Shown: in pieces, positions 1 through 8,650 of the stretch | Position numbering within the stretch: position 1 is the stretch's first letter | How the letters are laid out: the number at the start of each line of letters is the position of its first letter | DNA from: Candidatus Poribacteria bacterium | GTDB lineage: Bacteria; Poribacteria; WGA-4E; GCA-2687025 | Assembly (NCBI GenBank): GCA_028818695.1 | Contig: JAPPNK010000012.1 | Span: 163,476 to 227,475, forward strand | Reading direction: 5' to 3' | Length of the DNA stretch: 64,000 nt | Program-made: the position numbers and the translations under genes | Notes under the pieces: generated by a model | The model's database searches: none | What the model saw: the letters and a program-made list of their open reading frames with translations, nothing else | What the model was told of the DNA's origin: nothing

Positions 1-455
1 AAGCGGAGCGGCTGTTTCATCTGATGGAAGAAACGGCGGAGTCGTTTGCGCTGCCGAAGATGTTTCCCGAAGCTAAAGAGACGTTTGAGCGTCATGCGTC
101 GCAGGGGCATGAAACGGCTCTTGTGACAGGGACGGCGGAGATGATCGCCGCGCCGCTGGGCCGTCTGCTGGGAGCGTCTGGGGTGATGGCGGTTCAGCTG
201 GAGGTGTCGGAGGGGCGGTTTACAGGCGAGCTGACGACTCCGCCGTTGAGCGGGAAGGCGAAGGCGGAAGCGGCGCGCGCGTTCGCGTCGGAGCGGGGAA
301 TCGATCTGTCGGCGAGTTACGCATACGGGGACAGCATGGCGGACGCGGAGCTGCTTCGTTTGGCGGGTCATCCGACGGCGGTGAATCCGTCGCGGGGACT
401 GCTCTCTTTGGCGCGGCGGGAGGGCTGGCCCGTGAAGCGGTGGACGAAGGGATGA
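1..455 (+). CDS. HAD-superfamily hydrolase, phosphoserine phosphatase-like (5' truncated)
   Basis: The reading frame is open from the window edge (first full codon at 3), so the N-terminus and the nucleophile DxDxT motif lie outside. What remains carries the later HAD motifs: LVTGT (motif II Thr), a Lys in GKAKAEAARAF (motif III) and YGDSMADAELL (motif IV acidic pair). The end, HPTAVNPSRGLLSLARREGWPV, is typical of HAD-IB enzymes related to SerB and the YfhB/CicA type. Substrate cannot be told from this part; a small phosphomonoester is the family expectation. An internal ATG at 24 is unlikely to be the start because motif homology continues upstream. Confidence 0.8.
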   Translation, partial: AERLFHLMEETAESFALPKMFPEAKETFERHASQGHETALVTGTAEMIAAPLGRLLGASGVMAVQLEVSEGRFTGELTTPPLSGKAKAEAARAFASERGIDLSASYAYGDSMADAELLRLAGHPTAVNPSRGLLSLARREGWPVKRWTKG

Positions 456-630
456 GCGGTCGCGCCGCATTTCATGAAACGGACGCGCCTATGTGAACGT
501 ATCTATCAGGGGGTCGGCGCGGCCGATTTGCGTTGACATATTGCTTGACGCGGCCGTTGGACGCCCCATTCTACGATACAATATAGCTAAACAGGAATCG
601 TTTCAGCCTCTAAGGCGTGTGGAACACGGC

Positions 631-3600
631 ATGCAATCAAACGAACGCATTGAACTGATCACCGTGCGGGGCGCCCGCGAACACAATCTGCGCAACATTG
701 ACCTTGACCTTCCCAAAAATCAGCTGATCTGTTTTACCGGCGTGAGCGGATCCGGCAAATCGTCGCTCGCCTTCGACACGCTCTACGCCGAAGGGCGCCG
801 CCGATACATTGAGTCGCTCTCCGCCTACGCGCGGCAGTTTCTAGGGCAGATGGAAAAGCCGGCGGTCGACTTCATCGGCGGGCTGTCGCCGACCATCTCC
901 ATTGACCAGAAATCGACCGGTTACAACCCGCGCTCCACTGTCGCGACGATCACCGAGATCTACGACTATCTTCGGCTTCTATACGCGCGCGTCGGCTCCA
1001 TGAGATGCCTTGAATGCGGCGGCGAGGTCGGCGCGCAGAGCCGAGAGGAGATCGTCAATCAGCTGCTCAACCTGGAAACAGGAACGCGGCTGCAGATACT
1101 CGCGCCCGTCGCGCAGGGGCGGAAAGGCGAACACAAAGAGGAGCTGGAGGACGCCCTCCGCGCCGGTTACGCCCGCGCCCGCATCGACGGGGAGATCTAC
1201 GAGTTGACGAACGCCGTTCAGCTGGATAAAAACCTGCGCCACAACATCGAGATCGTCATTGACCGCATCGTCGTCAAAGAGGATATACGGGAGCGGCTCT
1301 CCGACTCGGTTGAGAGCGCGCTTCAGCTGGCGGGCGGAATCATGATCGCCGACATCGTCGACGGCGGGGAGATCATGTTTAGCCAGCTCTACGCCTGCGC
1401 CGAGTGCGGCGTCAGCTATGAGGAGCCGTCGCCGCAGATGTTTTCGTTCAACAGCCCAAAGGGGGCATGCCCAACCTGCAACGGCATCGGAAGCGCGACG
1501 CAGGCGTCGGCAGATAGAATCATCAAGGACGCGACGCTGTCGATACGCGCGGGGGCGGTCGCGCCTTGGGGCGAATTGAAGGATCATCACCCGACGGCGG
1601 AGGGGCTGGCGGAGCATATCGGCTTTTCGCTGGACGAGCCATGGGAGACGCTCCCGGAGCGCGCCCAGAACGCTGTTTTAAACGGAATTGGAAGAAAGCG
1701 GCTTCCTGTAACTGTCTACCGCAACGGAGAGGCGAGGCGGCGAAGATGGGGTTTTGAGGGGCTTCTCAACAACGCGAACAGGCGGTTCAAAGACACCCGC
1801 TCCGAGAACGTCCGCAAATGGCTCATGAAGTTTATGGAGGTCCAGACATGCGCAGAATGCGACGGGCGGCGGCTTCGGCGGGAAGCGTCGGCTGTGCGCA
1901 TCAACGGGAAAACGATCTTCGACATTGCCGCTATGACGGTCGGCGAGGCGCAGGAGTTTTTTGACAATCTAGAGCTGAATCCGCGGCAGTTGCAGATCGG
2001 CGAGCAGGTATTGAAAGAGATTCGCGCGCGGCTCTGGTTTTTAAAAAATGTCGGGCTGCATTATCTTGCGCTGAACCGGACAGCCCCGACGCTTTCGGGC
2101 GGCGAATCGCAGCGGATACGTCTGGCGAGCCAGATTGGGGCGGGTCTGGTCGGCGCGCTGTATGTTCTGGATGAGCCGAGCATCGGCCTCCACGCGCGCG
2201 ACAATCTCAAACTTCTCAACACGCTGAAACGGCTGCGCGACATCGGCAACACGATCATCATTGTTGAACATGACGAAGAGACGATGCTGAACTCGGACTA
2301 CCTGGTCGATTTTGGACCGGGCGCCGGCGTTCAGGGCGGAGAGATGGTGGCGGCGGGTACGCCGGCGCGCATCATGCAGTGCGAGCGGTCCGTCACAGGC
2401 AAGTATCTTTCAGGGGAAAAGGAGATACCGGTTCCCGAAACGCGGCGGACGCCGAACGGCAGCTGGCTGAAAATCAAGGGGGCGCGGCAGAACAATCTGA
2501 AAAACATCGATGTGGAAATCCCTCTTGGCGCGTTTACATGCGTCACAGGCGTCAGCGGGTCGGGCAAGTCGTCGCTTGTGAACGATATTCTTGCGAAGCG
2601 TCTGTCGCGCGATCTCATGCGCGCCGAGGAGCGCCCCGGCGAACATGACGAGATCGAAGGGATGGACGAAATCGACAAGATGATCTGCATCAACCAGTCG
2701 CCCATCGGCAGGACGCCGCGTTCCAATCCCGCGACCTATGTGAAGGTGTGGGACGCGATTCGGGCTTTATATGCGCAGCTGCCTGAATCGCAGGTGCGCG
2801 GATATAAACCTGGCAGGTTCAGCTTCAACGTCAAAGGCGGGCGGTGCGAAGCATGCCAAGGGTATGGGTATAAAAAAATAGAGATGCAGCTCATGGCTGA
2901 TGTCTGGATCAAGTGCGAGGTGTGCAACGGCTCCCGTTTCAACGACGAGACGCTGAGCATCGACTACAAGGGGAAGCATATCGCCGATATTTTGGATATG
3001 GATGTGAACGAGGCGTTGGAGCATTTTGGCGGTCTGCCGAAGATCGCGCGGAAGCTGGAGGGGCTTCGGGATGTCGGACTGGACTACATCAAGCTGGGTC
3101 AGCCGGCGCCGACGCTCTCTGGGGGAGAGGCGCAGCGGGTGAAACTCGCCAAGGAGTTGAGCCGCGCCTCGACGGGGCATACGCTGTATGTGCTGGACGA
3201 GCCGACGACAGGGCTTCATTTTGAAGATGTGCGGAAGCTGCTGGATGTTCTGCATGCTCTTGTGGATCGGGGCAACGCAGTCGTTGTCATTGAGCATAAT
3301 ATGGAGGTCGTGAAGACGGCGGATCATATCATCGACCTCGGTCCTGAAGGCGGGGAGGAGGGCGGTTATCTTCTCGCCGCCGGGACGCCCGAAGAGATCG
3401 CCTCCGCTGAGAATCGGACCGAAACGGGGCGTTTTTTGAGAGCGGCTCTTCAGAAGCGGTCGTCCGCCGAGGAGGCGGAGAAGGAGTCGCCTCCGCCGAA
3501 GCGGCCGGAACCTTTGCGCGAAATCAAGGTGCGCGGCGCCGCCGAACATAACCTGAAAAACATCGATGTCGATATTCCGATGCGGCAGATGGTCGCGTTC

Positions 3601-6333
3601 ACAGGGGTTTCGGGTTCCGGAAAAACATCGTTGGCGTTGGACACGATCTACGCCGAGGGGCAGCGCCGATATGTTGAATCGCTTTCGGCGTATGCGCGGC
3701 AGTTTTTAGGGCGCGTCGATAAGCCGCATGTGGAGAGCATCGAAGGGCTTTCGCCTGCGATCGCGATTGACCAGAAAGCGCCGAGCAAAAGCCCGCGTTC
3801 GACCGTCGGGACGGTGACGGAAATCTACGACTATCTGCGGGTGCTGTTTGCGCGGGCGGGGACGGCGCATTGTCCAGAATGCGGATCCGCTGTCGGGACG
3901 CAGACCTCGCAGCAGATCGTCGAAAACATCATGTCGCTCCCGGCGGAGAGCCGCCTGAATGTTCTGGCTCCAGTACAGCTGGCGCGCGGGGAAGAATACA
4001 GCGAGGTTTTTCAGCGCGCCGCAAAAGACGGGTTCATACGCGCATGGGTGAACGGAGAGACGGTCGACATCGTCGAAAACATGGAGCTGGACAGGCGCAT
4101 ACGTCATGACGCCGCGTTGGTCGTCGATCGGCTGATTCTGCGCGATTCGGAGAAGGCGCGGCTGGCTGAAGCGGTTGAAACGGCTTTGGAGCAGGGCAAA
4201 GGCGTTATGCGCATCGAAGGGACATACCGCGTTTTGAACGAGGAGGGGGTTGAGGAGACTCGGCGTTTGTCGGAGACCTACTCGGAACATTTTGCGTGCG
4301 CGCCGTGCGGGCTTAGTTTTGAGCCGCTCACGCCTCAACATTTTTCGTTCAACAGCCCGCTTGGGCGCTGCGATCGGTGCGAGGGCATCGGGCGGGTGAC
4401 AGGGGCGGACGCAAAGGCGGTCGTCGCCAACCCCCGAAAGTCGCTGCGCGGCGGGGCGGTTCTGGCATGGGGACCTGTGCTGCCGGGGAATCCGCTCGCG
4501 AGCTTCATCGCTGTCTTGTGCCGAGAGTACGGCTTCTCGCTGTCGACTCCGTTTGAAAGAATACCGCTTGAGGCGCAGGAGATACTGCTCTACGGATCCG
4601 ATCAGCTTTACGAGATGGACGGCGCCAAAGTTCAATTCCGCGGCGCTGTCGGGACGGTCGACTGGCTGCATGTTCGCGGCGCGCGAACGCGGGAGGTTCG
4701 TCCGTTTCTGCGCGAGGTGGTCTGCCCGTCATGCAAAGGCTCGCGTTTGAACCCGTTTGCGCTGGGCGCGCAGATCGGGGGGCTGAATATGACGGAGGTC
4801 ACGGAGCTGACGACCGAGGCGGCGCTGCGTTTTTTCCGCGACCTGCGGCTCGAAGGGCAGAAGGCGCAGATCGCGCAGGAGCTGCTGAGCGAAATCATCA
4901 ACCGGCTGCAGTTTTTGGTGGATGTCGGGCTTGAGTATCTCACGTTGAACCGTCCTGCGCCTGGTCTCTCCGGCGGGGAGGCGCAGCGCATTCGTCTCGC
5001 GTCGCAGCTTGGGTCGGGGTTGACAGGCGTGTTGTATGTGCTGGACGAGCCGACAATCGGTCTGCATCCGCGCGACAATGAGCGGCTTCTGAAGGCGTTG
5101 GCGCGGCTGCGCGATCTTGGGAACACGGTCATTGTTGTTGAACATGACGACGCGACGATTCGTTCCGCCGACAGGGTATTCGATTTCGGTCCAAGAGCGG
5201 GGCGGCACGGCGGAGAGATTGTGGCGGAAGGCAGCGCAGGCGAGCTGACGCAAAACTCGAAGTCGTTGACGGGGCTGTACCTGTCGGGAAAAGAAAAGAT
5301 TCCGCGCCGCAACGGACAGCGGTCCCTGCCGAGGGGGCATATCCGCATCACGGGAGCCAGACTCAACAATCTGAAAGAGATTGACGCGGCGTTCCCGCTC
5401 GGCGCGCTCACCTGCGTTACGGGGGTTTCCGGCTCCGGCAAGTCGTCGCTGGTTCAGGAGACGCTGTATCCGGCGCTTGCTCGTCGGCTTGGAGGCGTCC
5501 AGGCGCGCGAGCCTGGTCCGTTCAAGGAGCTGCTGGGCGTTGAGCGGCTTGACAAGGTCATCAACATAGACCAGAAACCGATCGGCGAGACGCCGCGTTC
5601 CAACCCCGCCACCTATACGGATGTGTTCACCGATATACGAAAGATCTTTGCCGAGATGCCGGAGGCGCGGGCGCGCGGCTATGATCCGCGTCGGTTCAGC
5701 TCCAACCTGCCGTTCGGGCAGTGCGAATCGTGCCGCGGGCATGGGAGCAACCGCATCGAGATGCAATTTCTGCCGGATGTGTGGATCGAGTGCGAGACAT
5801 GCGCAGGGGCGGGCTACAACCGAGAGACGCTGGATGTGCTGTACCGCGGCAAAAATATCGCTGAAGTTTTGCAAATGACGGTGACGGAGGCGCTGGCGCA
5901 TTTTGACAGCATCCCCCAGGTACGGCGGCGGCTGCAGACGCTGAGAGATGTCGGTTTGGATTATGTTCATCTTGGGCAGTCGGCGCCGACGCTGTCCGGC
6001 GGGGAGGCGCAGCGGGTGAAGCTCGCTAAAGAGCTGGCGCGCCGCTCGACGCAGGGGACGGCGTATCTGATGGACGAGCCGACGACAGGGCTGCATTACG
6101 ACGATGTCCGCAAGCTGCTGAACGTCATCCATCGCCTCGTTGATCAGGGCAGCGCGGTGATTGTGATTGAGCATCATCTGTCGGTCATCGCGGCGGCGGA
6201 TCATGTGATCGACCTTGGTCCTGAAGGAGGCGAGGAGGGCGGATATATCGTGGCGCAGGGACCGCCTAAAGAGATCGCCGCGGCGGAAAGCTCCTACACG
6301 GGCAAGTTTTTGCGCGAGGCGCTTGGGCTGTAA
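631..6333 (+). CDS. uvrA: Tandem-fused UvrA excinuclease subunit (two UvrA units in one chain)
   Basis: A 1900-residue protein made of two complete UvrA copies, about twice the normal 940. Four Walker A motifs of type GVSGSGK(S/T)S lie near residues 37, 640, 992 and 1600. Four ABC signatures are present (LSGGESQRIRLASQ, LSGGEAQRVKLAKEL, LSGGEAQRIRLASQ, LSGGEAQRVKLAKEL). Each half has its CxxC zinc modules (for example CAEC/CPTC, CEAC/CEVC, CAPC/CDRC, CESC/CETC). The halves are joined by a Lys/Glu/Pro-rich linker near residues 945-965. UvrA recognises DNA damage and loads UvrB in nucleotide excision repair, normally as a dimer; here the dimer is probably built in covalently. I start at ATG 631 because UvrA homology begins there; the frame is open back to 493 but that stretch has no UvrA similarity, and the Shine-Dalgarno is weak. 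Confidence 0.93.
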   Translation: MQSNERIELITVRGAREHNLRNIDLDLPKNQLICFTGVSGSGKSSLAFDTLYAEGRRRYIESLSAYARQFLGQMEKPAVDFIGGLSPTISIDQKSTGYNPRSTVATITEIYDYLRLLYARVGSMRCLECGGEVGAQSREEIVNQLLNLETGTRLQILAPVAQGRKGEHKEELEDALRAGYARARIDGEIYELTNAVQLDKNLRHNIEIVIDRIVVKEDIRERLSDSVESALQLAGGIMIADIVDGGEIMFSQLYACAECGVSYEEPSPQMFSFNSPKGACPTCNGIGSATQASADRIIKDATLSIRAGAVAPWGELKDHHPTAEGLAEHIGFSLDEPWETLPERAQNAVLNGIGRKRLPVTVYRNGEARRRRWGFEGLLNNANRRFKDTRSENVRKWLMKFMEVQTCAECDGRRLRREASAVRINGKTIFDIAAMTVGEAQEFFDNLELNPRQLQIGEQVLKEIRARLWFLKNVGLHYLALNRTAPTLSGGESQRIRLASQIGAGLVGALYVLDEPSIGLHARDNLKLLNTLKRLRDIGNTIIIVEHDEETMLNSDYLVDFGPGAGVQGGEMVAAGTPARIMQCERSVTGKYLSGEKEIPVPETRRTPNGSWLKIKGARQNNLKNIDVEIPLGAFTCVTGVSGSGKSSLVNDILAKRLSRDLMRAEERPGEHDEIEGMDEIDKMICINQSPIGRTPRSNPATYVKVWDAIRALYAQLPESQVRGYKPGRFSFNVKGGRCEACQGYGYKKIEMQLMADVWIKCEVCNGSRFNDETLSIDYKGKHIADILDMDVNEALEHFGGLPKIARKLEGLRDVGLDYIKLGQPAPTLSGGEAQRVKLAKELSRASTGHTLYVLDEPTTGLHFEDVRKLLDVLHALVDRGNAVVVIEHNMEVVKTADHIIDLGPEGGEEGGYLLAAGTPEEIASAENRTETGRFLRAALQKRSSAEEAEKESPPPKRPEPLREIKVRGAAEHNLKNIDVDIPMRQMVAFTGVSGSGKTSLALDTIYAEGQRRYVESLSAYARQFLGRVDKPHVESIEGLSPAIAIDQKAPSKSPRSTVGTVTEIYDYLRVLFARAGTAHCPECGSAVGTQTSQQIVENIMSLPAESRLNVLAPVQLARGEEYSEVFQRAAKDGFIRAWVNGETVDIVENMELDRRIRHDAALVVDRLILRDSEKARLAEAVETALEQGKGVMRIEGTYRVLNEEGVEETRRLSETYSEHFACAPCGLSFEPLTPQHFSFNSPLGRCDRCEGIGRVTGADAKAVVANPRKSLRGGAVLAWGPVLPGNPLASFIAVLCREYGFSLSTPFERIPLEAQEILLYGSDQLYEMDGAKVQFRGAVGTVDWLHVRGARTREVRPFLREVVCPSCKGSRLNPFALGAQIGGLNMTEVTELTTEAALRFFRDLRLEGQKAQIAQELLSEIINRLQFLVDVGLEYLTLNRPAPGLSGGEAQRIRLASQLGSGLTGVLYVLDEPTIGLHPRDNERLLKALARLRDLGNTVIVVEHDDATIRSADRVFDFGPRAGRHGGEIVAEGSAGELTQNSKSLTGLYLSGKEKIPRRNGQRSLPRGHIRITGARLNNLKEIDAAFPLGALTCVTGVSGSGKSSLVQETLYPALARRLGGVQAREPGPFKELLGVERLDKVINIDQKPIGETPRSNPATYTDVFTDIRKIFAEMPEARARGYDPRRFSSNLPFGQCESCRGHGSNRIEMQFLPDVWIECETCAGAGYNRETLDVLYRGKNIAEVLQMTVTEALAHFDSIPQVRRRLQTLRDVGLDYVHLGQSAPTLSGGEAQRVKLAKELARRSTQGTAYLMDEPTTGLHYDDVRKLLNVIHRLVDQGSAVIVIEHHLSVIAAADHVIDLGPEGGEEGGYIVAQGPPKEIAAAESSYTGKFLREALGL

Positions 6334-6351
6334 GCCGACTTCAAGATTGTC

Positions 6352-6386
6352 ATTCCCGCGCAAGCGGGAATCCAGAGGCGCCGCAG
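6352..6386 (-). repeat. dRS3-like palindrome, truncated copy A of the MITE-like family (inverted orientation)
   Basis: The 20-bp palindrome ATTCCC-N8-GGGAAT lies at 6352-6371, just after the uvrA stop. Read on the minus strand, it and the next 15 bases match the centre of the full element at 13519-13654 almost base for base (CTGCGGCGCCTCT then the palindrome). The terminal inverted repeats are absent. Imperfect 11-bp direct repeats (GCCGACTTCAA at 6334, GGCGACTTGAA at 6407) flank it and could be a decayed target duplication. It may also act as an RNA hairpin after uvrA. Confidence 0.65.
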
Positions 6387-6412
6387 AAACCGTCCGCGCC
6401 GAAAAGGGCGAC

Positions 6413-6441
6413 TTGAACCAAAAGACAGCTTGGCATATAAT
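6413..6441 (+). promoter_or_regulatory. Promoter of the methylase/DUF262-HNH cassette
   Basis: TTGAAC (6413-6418), a 17-bp spacer, then a perfect TATAAT (6436-6441). Predicted start of transcription is near 6448, giving a leader of about 17 bases to the ATG at 6465. This is the closest match to the housekeeping consensus in the window. Confidence 0.7.
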
Positions 6442-6464
6442 TGCGCGCATACGGGCGGAATTGG

Positions 6465-7436
6465 ATGTATGTTATGGCGAAAAATCAGTCTTTGCACGCT
6501 GCGAACAGGGCAAAGAAAGATGAATTTTACACACAGCTCCCGGACATCGAAAATGAGCTGACGCATTATGAGGAACATTTTCGCGGCAAAACGGTCTACT
6601 GCAATTGCGACGATCCCGCCGTCAGCAATTTCTTTCGCTACTTTCATTTAAAGTTCGAGGAACTTGGACTCAAAAAACTGATCACAACCTGCTATCAAAA
6701 TCGGCAGACACGCCTATTCAGTCAGCACGACTCGCCGTCCGCCGCCGGACTTGAGTATGCCGGCAATGGAGAAGAACCCGCCGTATTTGAACTCGAAGAA
6801 GATGGCGATTTCAGAAGCGAAGAATGCGTTGAGCTGCTTCAACAGGCGGACATCGTCGTTACGAATCCGCCGTTTTCATTGTTCAGGGAGTATGTCGCGC
6901 AACTGGTCGAATACGGCAAAAAATTCCTCGTGATCGGGAACATGAACGCGATAACGTACAAGGAGATATTTCCTCTGATTAAGGATAACAAGCTCTGGTA
7001 CGGCGCCAGCATAAAGAGCGGCGATCGGGAGTTTGGCGTACCGCCCCATTATCCATTGACGGCGGCTAGCTCCAGAGTAGACGATGCAGGAAACAGATTT
7101 GTCAGGGTGAAAGGAGTCAGATGGTTCACCAACCTTGATCACAAGAAGCGGCACGAAGACCTAATCCTTACCAAGAAATATACCCCTGAGAAATATCCGC
7201 GCTACGATAACTACGACGCCATAAACGTAAATAAAACCGCTGAAATTCCAAAAGATTATGCTGAGAAAATGGGCGTTCCGATAACCTTCTTGGACAAGCA
7301 CAACCCAGACCAGTTTGAAATTACGGGATCAATGGCCACGACGAAAATCACGGATTACAATTTTGGTTATCCATTCATAAATGGAAAAAAGAAATACGCC
7401 CGAATCATCATCCGCAACAGGAGGCCGCAGCAATGA
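6465..7436 (+). CDS. EcoRI-family adenine-specific DNA methyltransferase
   Basis: Recognised as the EcoRI-methylase family: an N-terminal NRAKKDEFYTQ segment, the aspartate-containing YCNCDDPAVSNFF, and the catalytic TNPPFSLFREY (NPPF near residue 134), followed by FLVIGNMNAITYKEIFP and the conserved WYG..I..GDREF region. It should transfer methyl from AdoMet to adenine N6 at a specific site. ATG 6465 is preceded by GGGCGGA at a sensible distance; ATG 6474 is the alternative. It overlaps the next gene by 4 bp (ATGA), so the two are translationally coupled. Base composition is clearly more AT-rich than uvrA, and repeat fragments bracket the pair, which suggests acquisition by transfer. The methylation site cannot be predicted. 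Confidence 0.88.
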   Translation: MYVMAKNQSLHAANRAKKDEFYTQLPDIENELTHYEEHFRGKTVYCNCDDPAVSNFFRYFHLKFEELGLKKLITTCYQNRQTRLFSQHDSPSAAGLEYAGNGEEPAVFELEEDGDFRSEECVELLQQADIVVTNPPFSLFREYVAQLVEYGKKFLVIGNMNAITYKEIFPLIKDNKLWYGASIKSGDREFGVPPHYPLTAASSRVDDAGNRFVRVKGVRWFTNLDHKKRHEDLILTKKYTPEKYPRYDNYDAINVNKTAEIPKDYAEKMGVPITFLDKHNPDQFEITGSMATTKITDYNFGYPFINGKKKYARIIIRNRRPQQ

Positions 7437-8518
7437 AAATCGATCTGCTAGACCTCACAGTGAAAGAGCTTGTCAAAGATTACAAAGACGACGACGAAGG
7501 CGGCGTGACCGGGTACGGCGGCAAATTGGACATACGTCCGCCGTATCAGCGGGAGTTTATCTACAAAGAAAAAGAGCGCAACGCCGTCATCGAATCGATC
7601 CAGAAAGGGTTCCCGTTGAACGTGATGTACTGGGCGGATCGGGAAGACGGCAGTTTCGAAATCATCGACGGACAGCAGCGCACCATCTCCATTGCGCAGT
7701 ATGTGTGGGGCAAGTTCTCGGTCGACTATAAATATTTTCACAATCTCACGCCCGACAAGAAGGCATTGATCGAGAATTACAAGTTGATGGTCTACGTTTG
7801 CACCGGGACCGACAGCGAGAAGTTGGATTGGTTCAAGACGATCAACATTGCGGGAATGAAGTTGAAGAATCAAGAATTGCGCAACGCCGTCTACGCCGGA
7901 CCATGGTTGTCCGACGCGAAGCGGTATTTTAGCCGACACCTTGGCCCTGCATACCAAATCGGCAAGGACTATGTCAAAGGCGCGGCAAACCGGCAAGAGT
8001 ACTTGGAGACGGCGATCAAGTGGATCAGCGGCGACTCGATTGAAGACTACATGGGGAAGCGTCAGCATGACGAAAACGCGCTGCCTTTATGGGAATATTT
8101 TCAAGAGGTGATCGAGTGGGTTGAGTCCACTTTCACGAACACAAGACCCAAAATGATGCAGGGCGTAGATTGGGGTACGCTGCATCGCGACTTTGGCGAC
8201 GCCCACCTTGACCCCGATAAGATTGAACAGGAAACCGAGCGGCTTGTCATGGACGATGATGTGACGCAGAAATCGGGCATCTACCCGTACATTCTGACGG
8301 GCAAGGAGAAGCATCTGAACATACGCGCCTTTACACAGAGCATGAAGCAAAAGATGTACGAAAAACAGTCCGGCATTTGCCCCATCTGTAAGGACGAATT
8401 CGAAATCAAAGAGATGGAAGCAGACCATATCACGCCATGGTCCGAGGGCGGCAAGACCAACGAGGACAATTGCCAGATGCTTTGTAAAACGTGTAACAAG
8501 GAAAAGTCTGCGCAGTAA
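7433..8518 (+). CDS. DUF262 protein with C-terminal HNH endonuclease domain
   Basis: 361 residues. The N-terminal DUF262 (ParB/GmrS-like) part shows the family motif IDGQQRTISI near residue 82, after RPPYQREFIY. The C-terminus is an HNH nuclease with zinc cysteines: CPICKDEF, then ADHITPWSEGG, then N..LCKTCN (about residues 315-355). DUF262 proteins such as GmrS and BrxU use NTP to restrict DNA, usually modified DNA. Placement directly behind a methylase with a 4-bp overlap and a strong CAGGAGG ribosome site (7418-7424) makes a restriction partner likely. Here the nuclease could cut unmethylated DNA (a type II-like pair) or DNA bearing foreign modification. Which one is not visible from sequence. 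Confidence 0.85.
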   Translation: MKIDLLDLTVKELVKDYKDDDEGGVTGYGGKLDIRPPYQREFIYKEKERNAVIESIQKGFPLNVMYWADREDGSFEIIDGQQRTISIAQYVWGKFSVDYKYFHNLTPDKKALIENYKLMVYVCTGTDSEKLDWFKTINIAGMKLKNQELRNAVYAGPWLSDAKRYFSRHLGPAYQIGKDYVKGAANRQEYLETAIKWISGDSIEDYMGKRQHDENALPLWEYFQEVIEWVESTFTNTRPKMMQGVDWGTLHRDFGDAHLDPDKIEQETERLVMDDDVTQKSGIYPYILTGKEKHLNIRAFTQSMKQKMYEKQSGICPICKDEFEIKEMEADHITPWSEGGKTNEDNCQMLCKTCNKEKSAQ

Positions 8519-8583
8519 TCCGACGCGCCATCGGCAATCCTGTAATCTTTTCAATCTTGGCAATCCTAGTTCAGACAACTAAG

Positions 8584-8650
8584 ATTCCCGCTTACGCGGG
8601 AATGACGACACGTGGGAAGACGGCTTTTCCGCTGTTTGATGTTCCAACTT
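8584..8650 (+). repeat. Partial copy B of the MITE-like family
   Basis: The palindrome ATTCCCGCTTACGCGGGAAT (8584-8603) is followed by GACG, later by GGCTTTTCCGCTG as in the 39252 element, and ends in ATGTTCCAACTT, a degenerate form of the right terminal repeat ATGTCCCAACTT. The left end is missing. It lies between the convergent stops of the HNH gene and the permease and may serve as a bidirectional hairpin. Its orientation is opposite to copy A at 6352. Confidence 0.65.

Noticed and set aside
533..582. TTGACA at 533 and TACAAT at 577 ahead of uvrA as a promoter
   Set aside because: Spacing is far from 17 bp in every pairing; no acceptable combination found.
4729..6450. 573-codon minus-strand frame opposite uvrA
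   Set aside because: Mirror of the UvrA coding frame with no recognisable domain.
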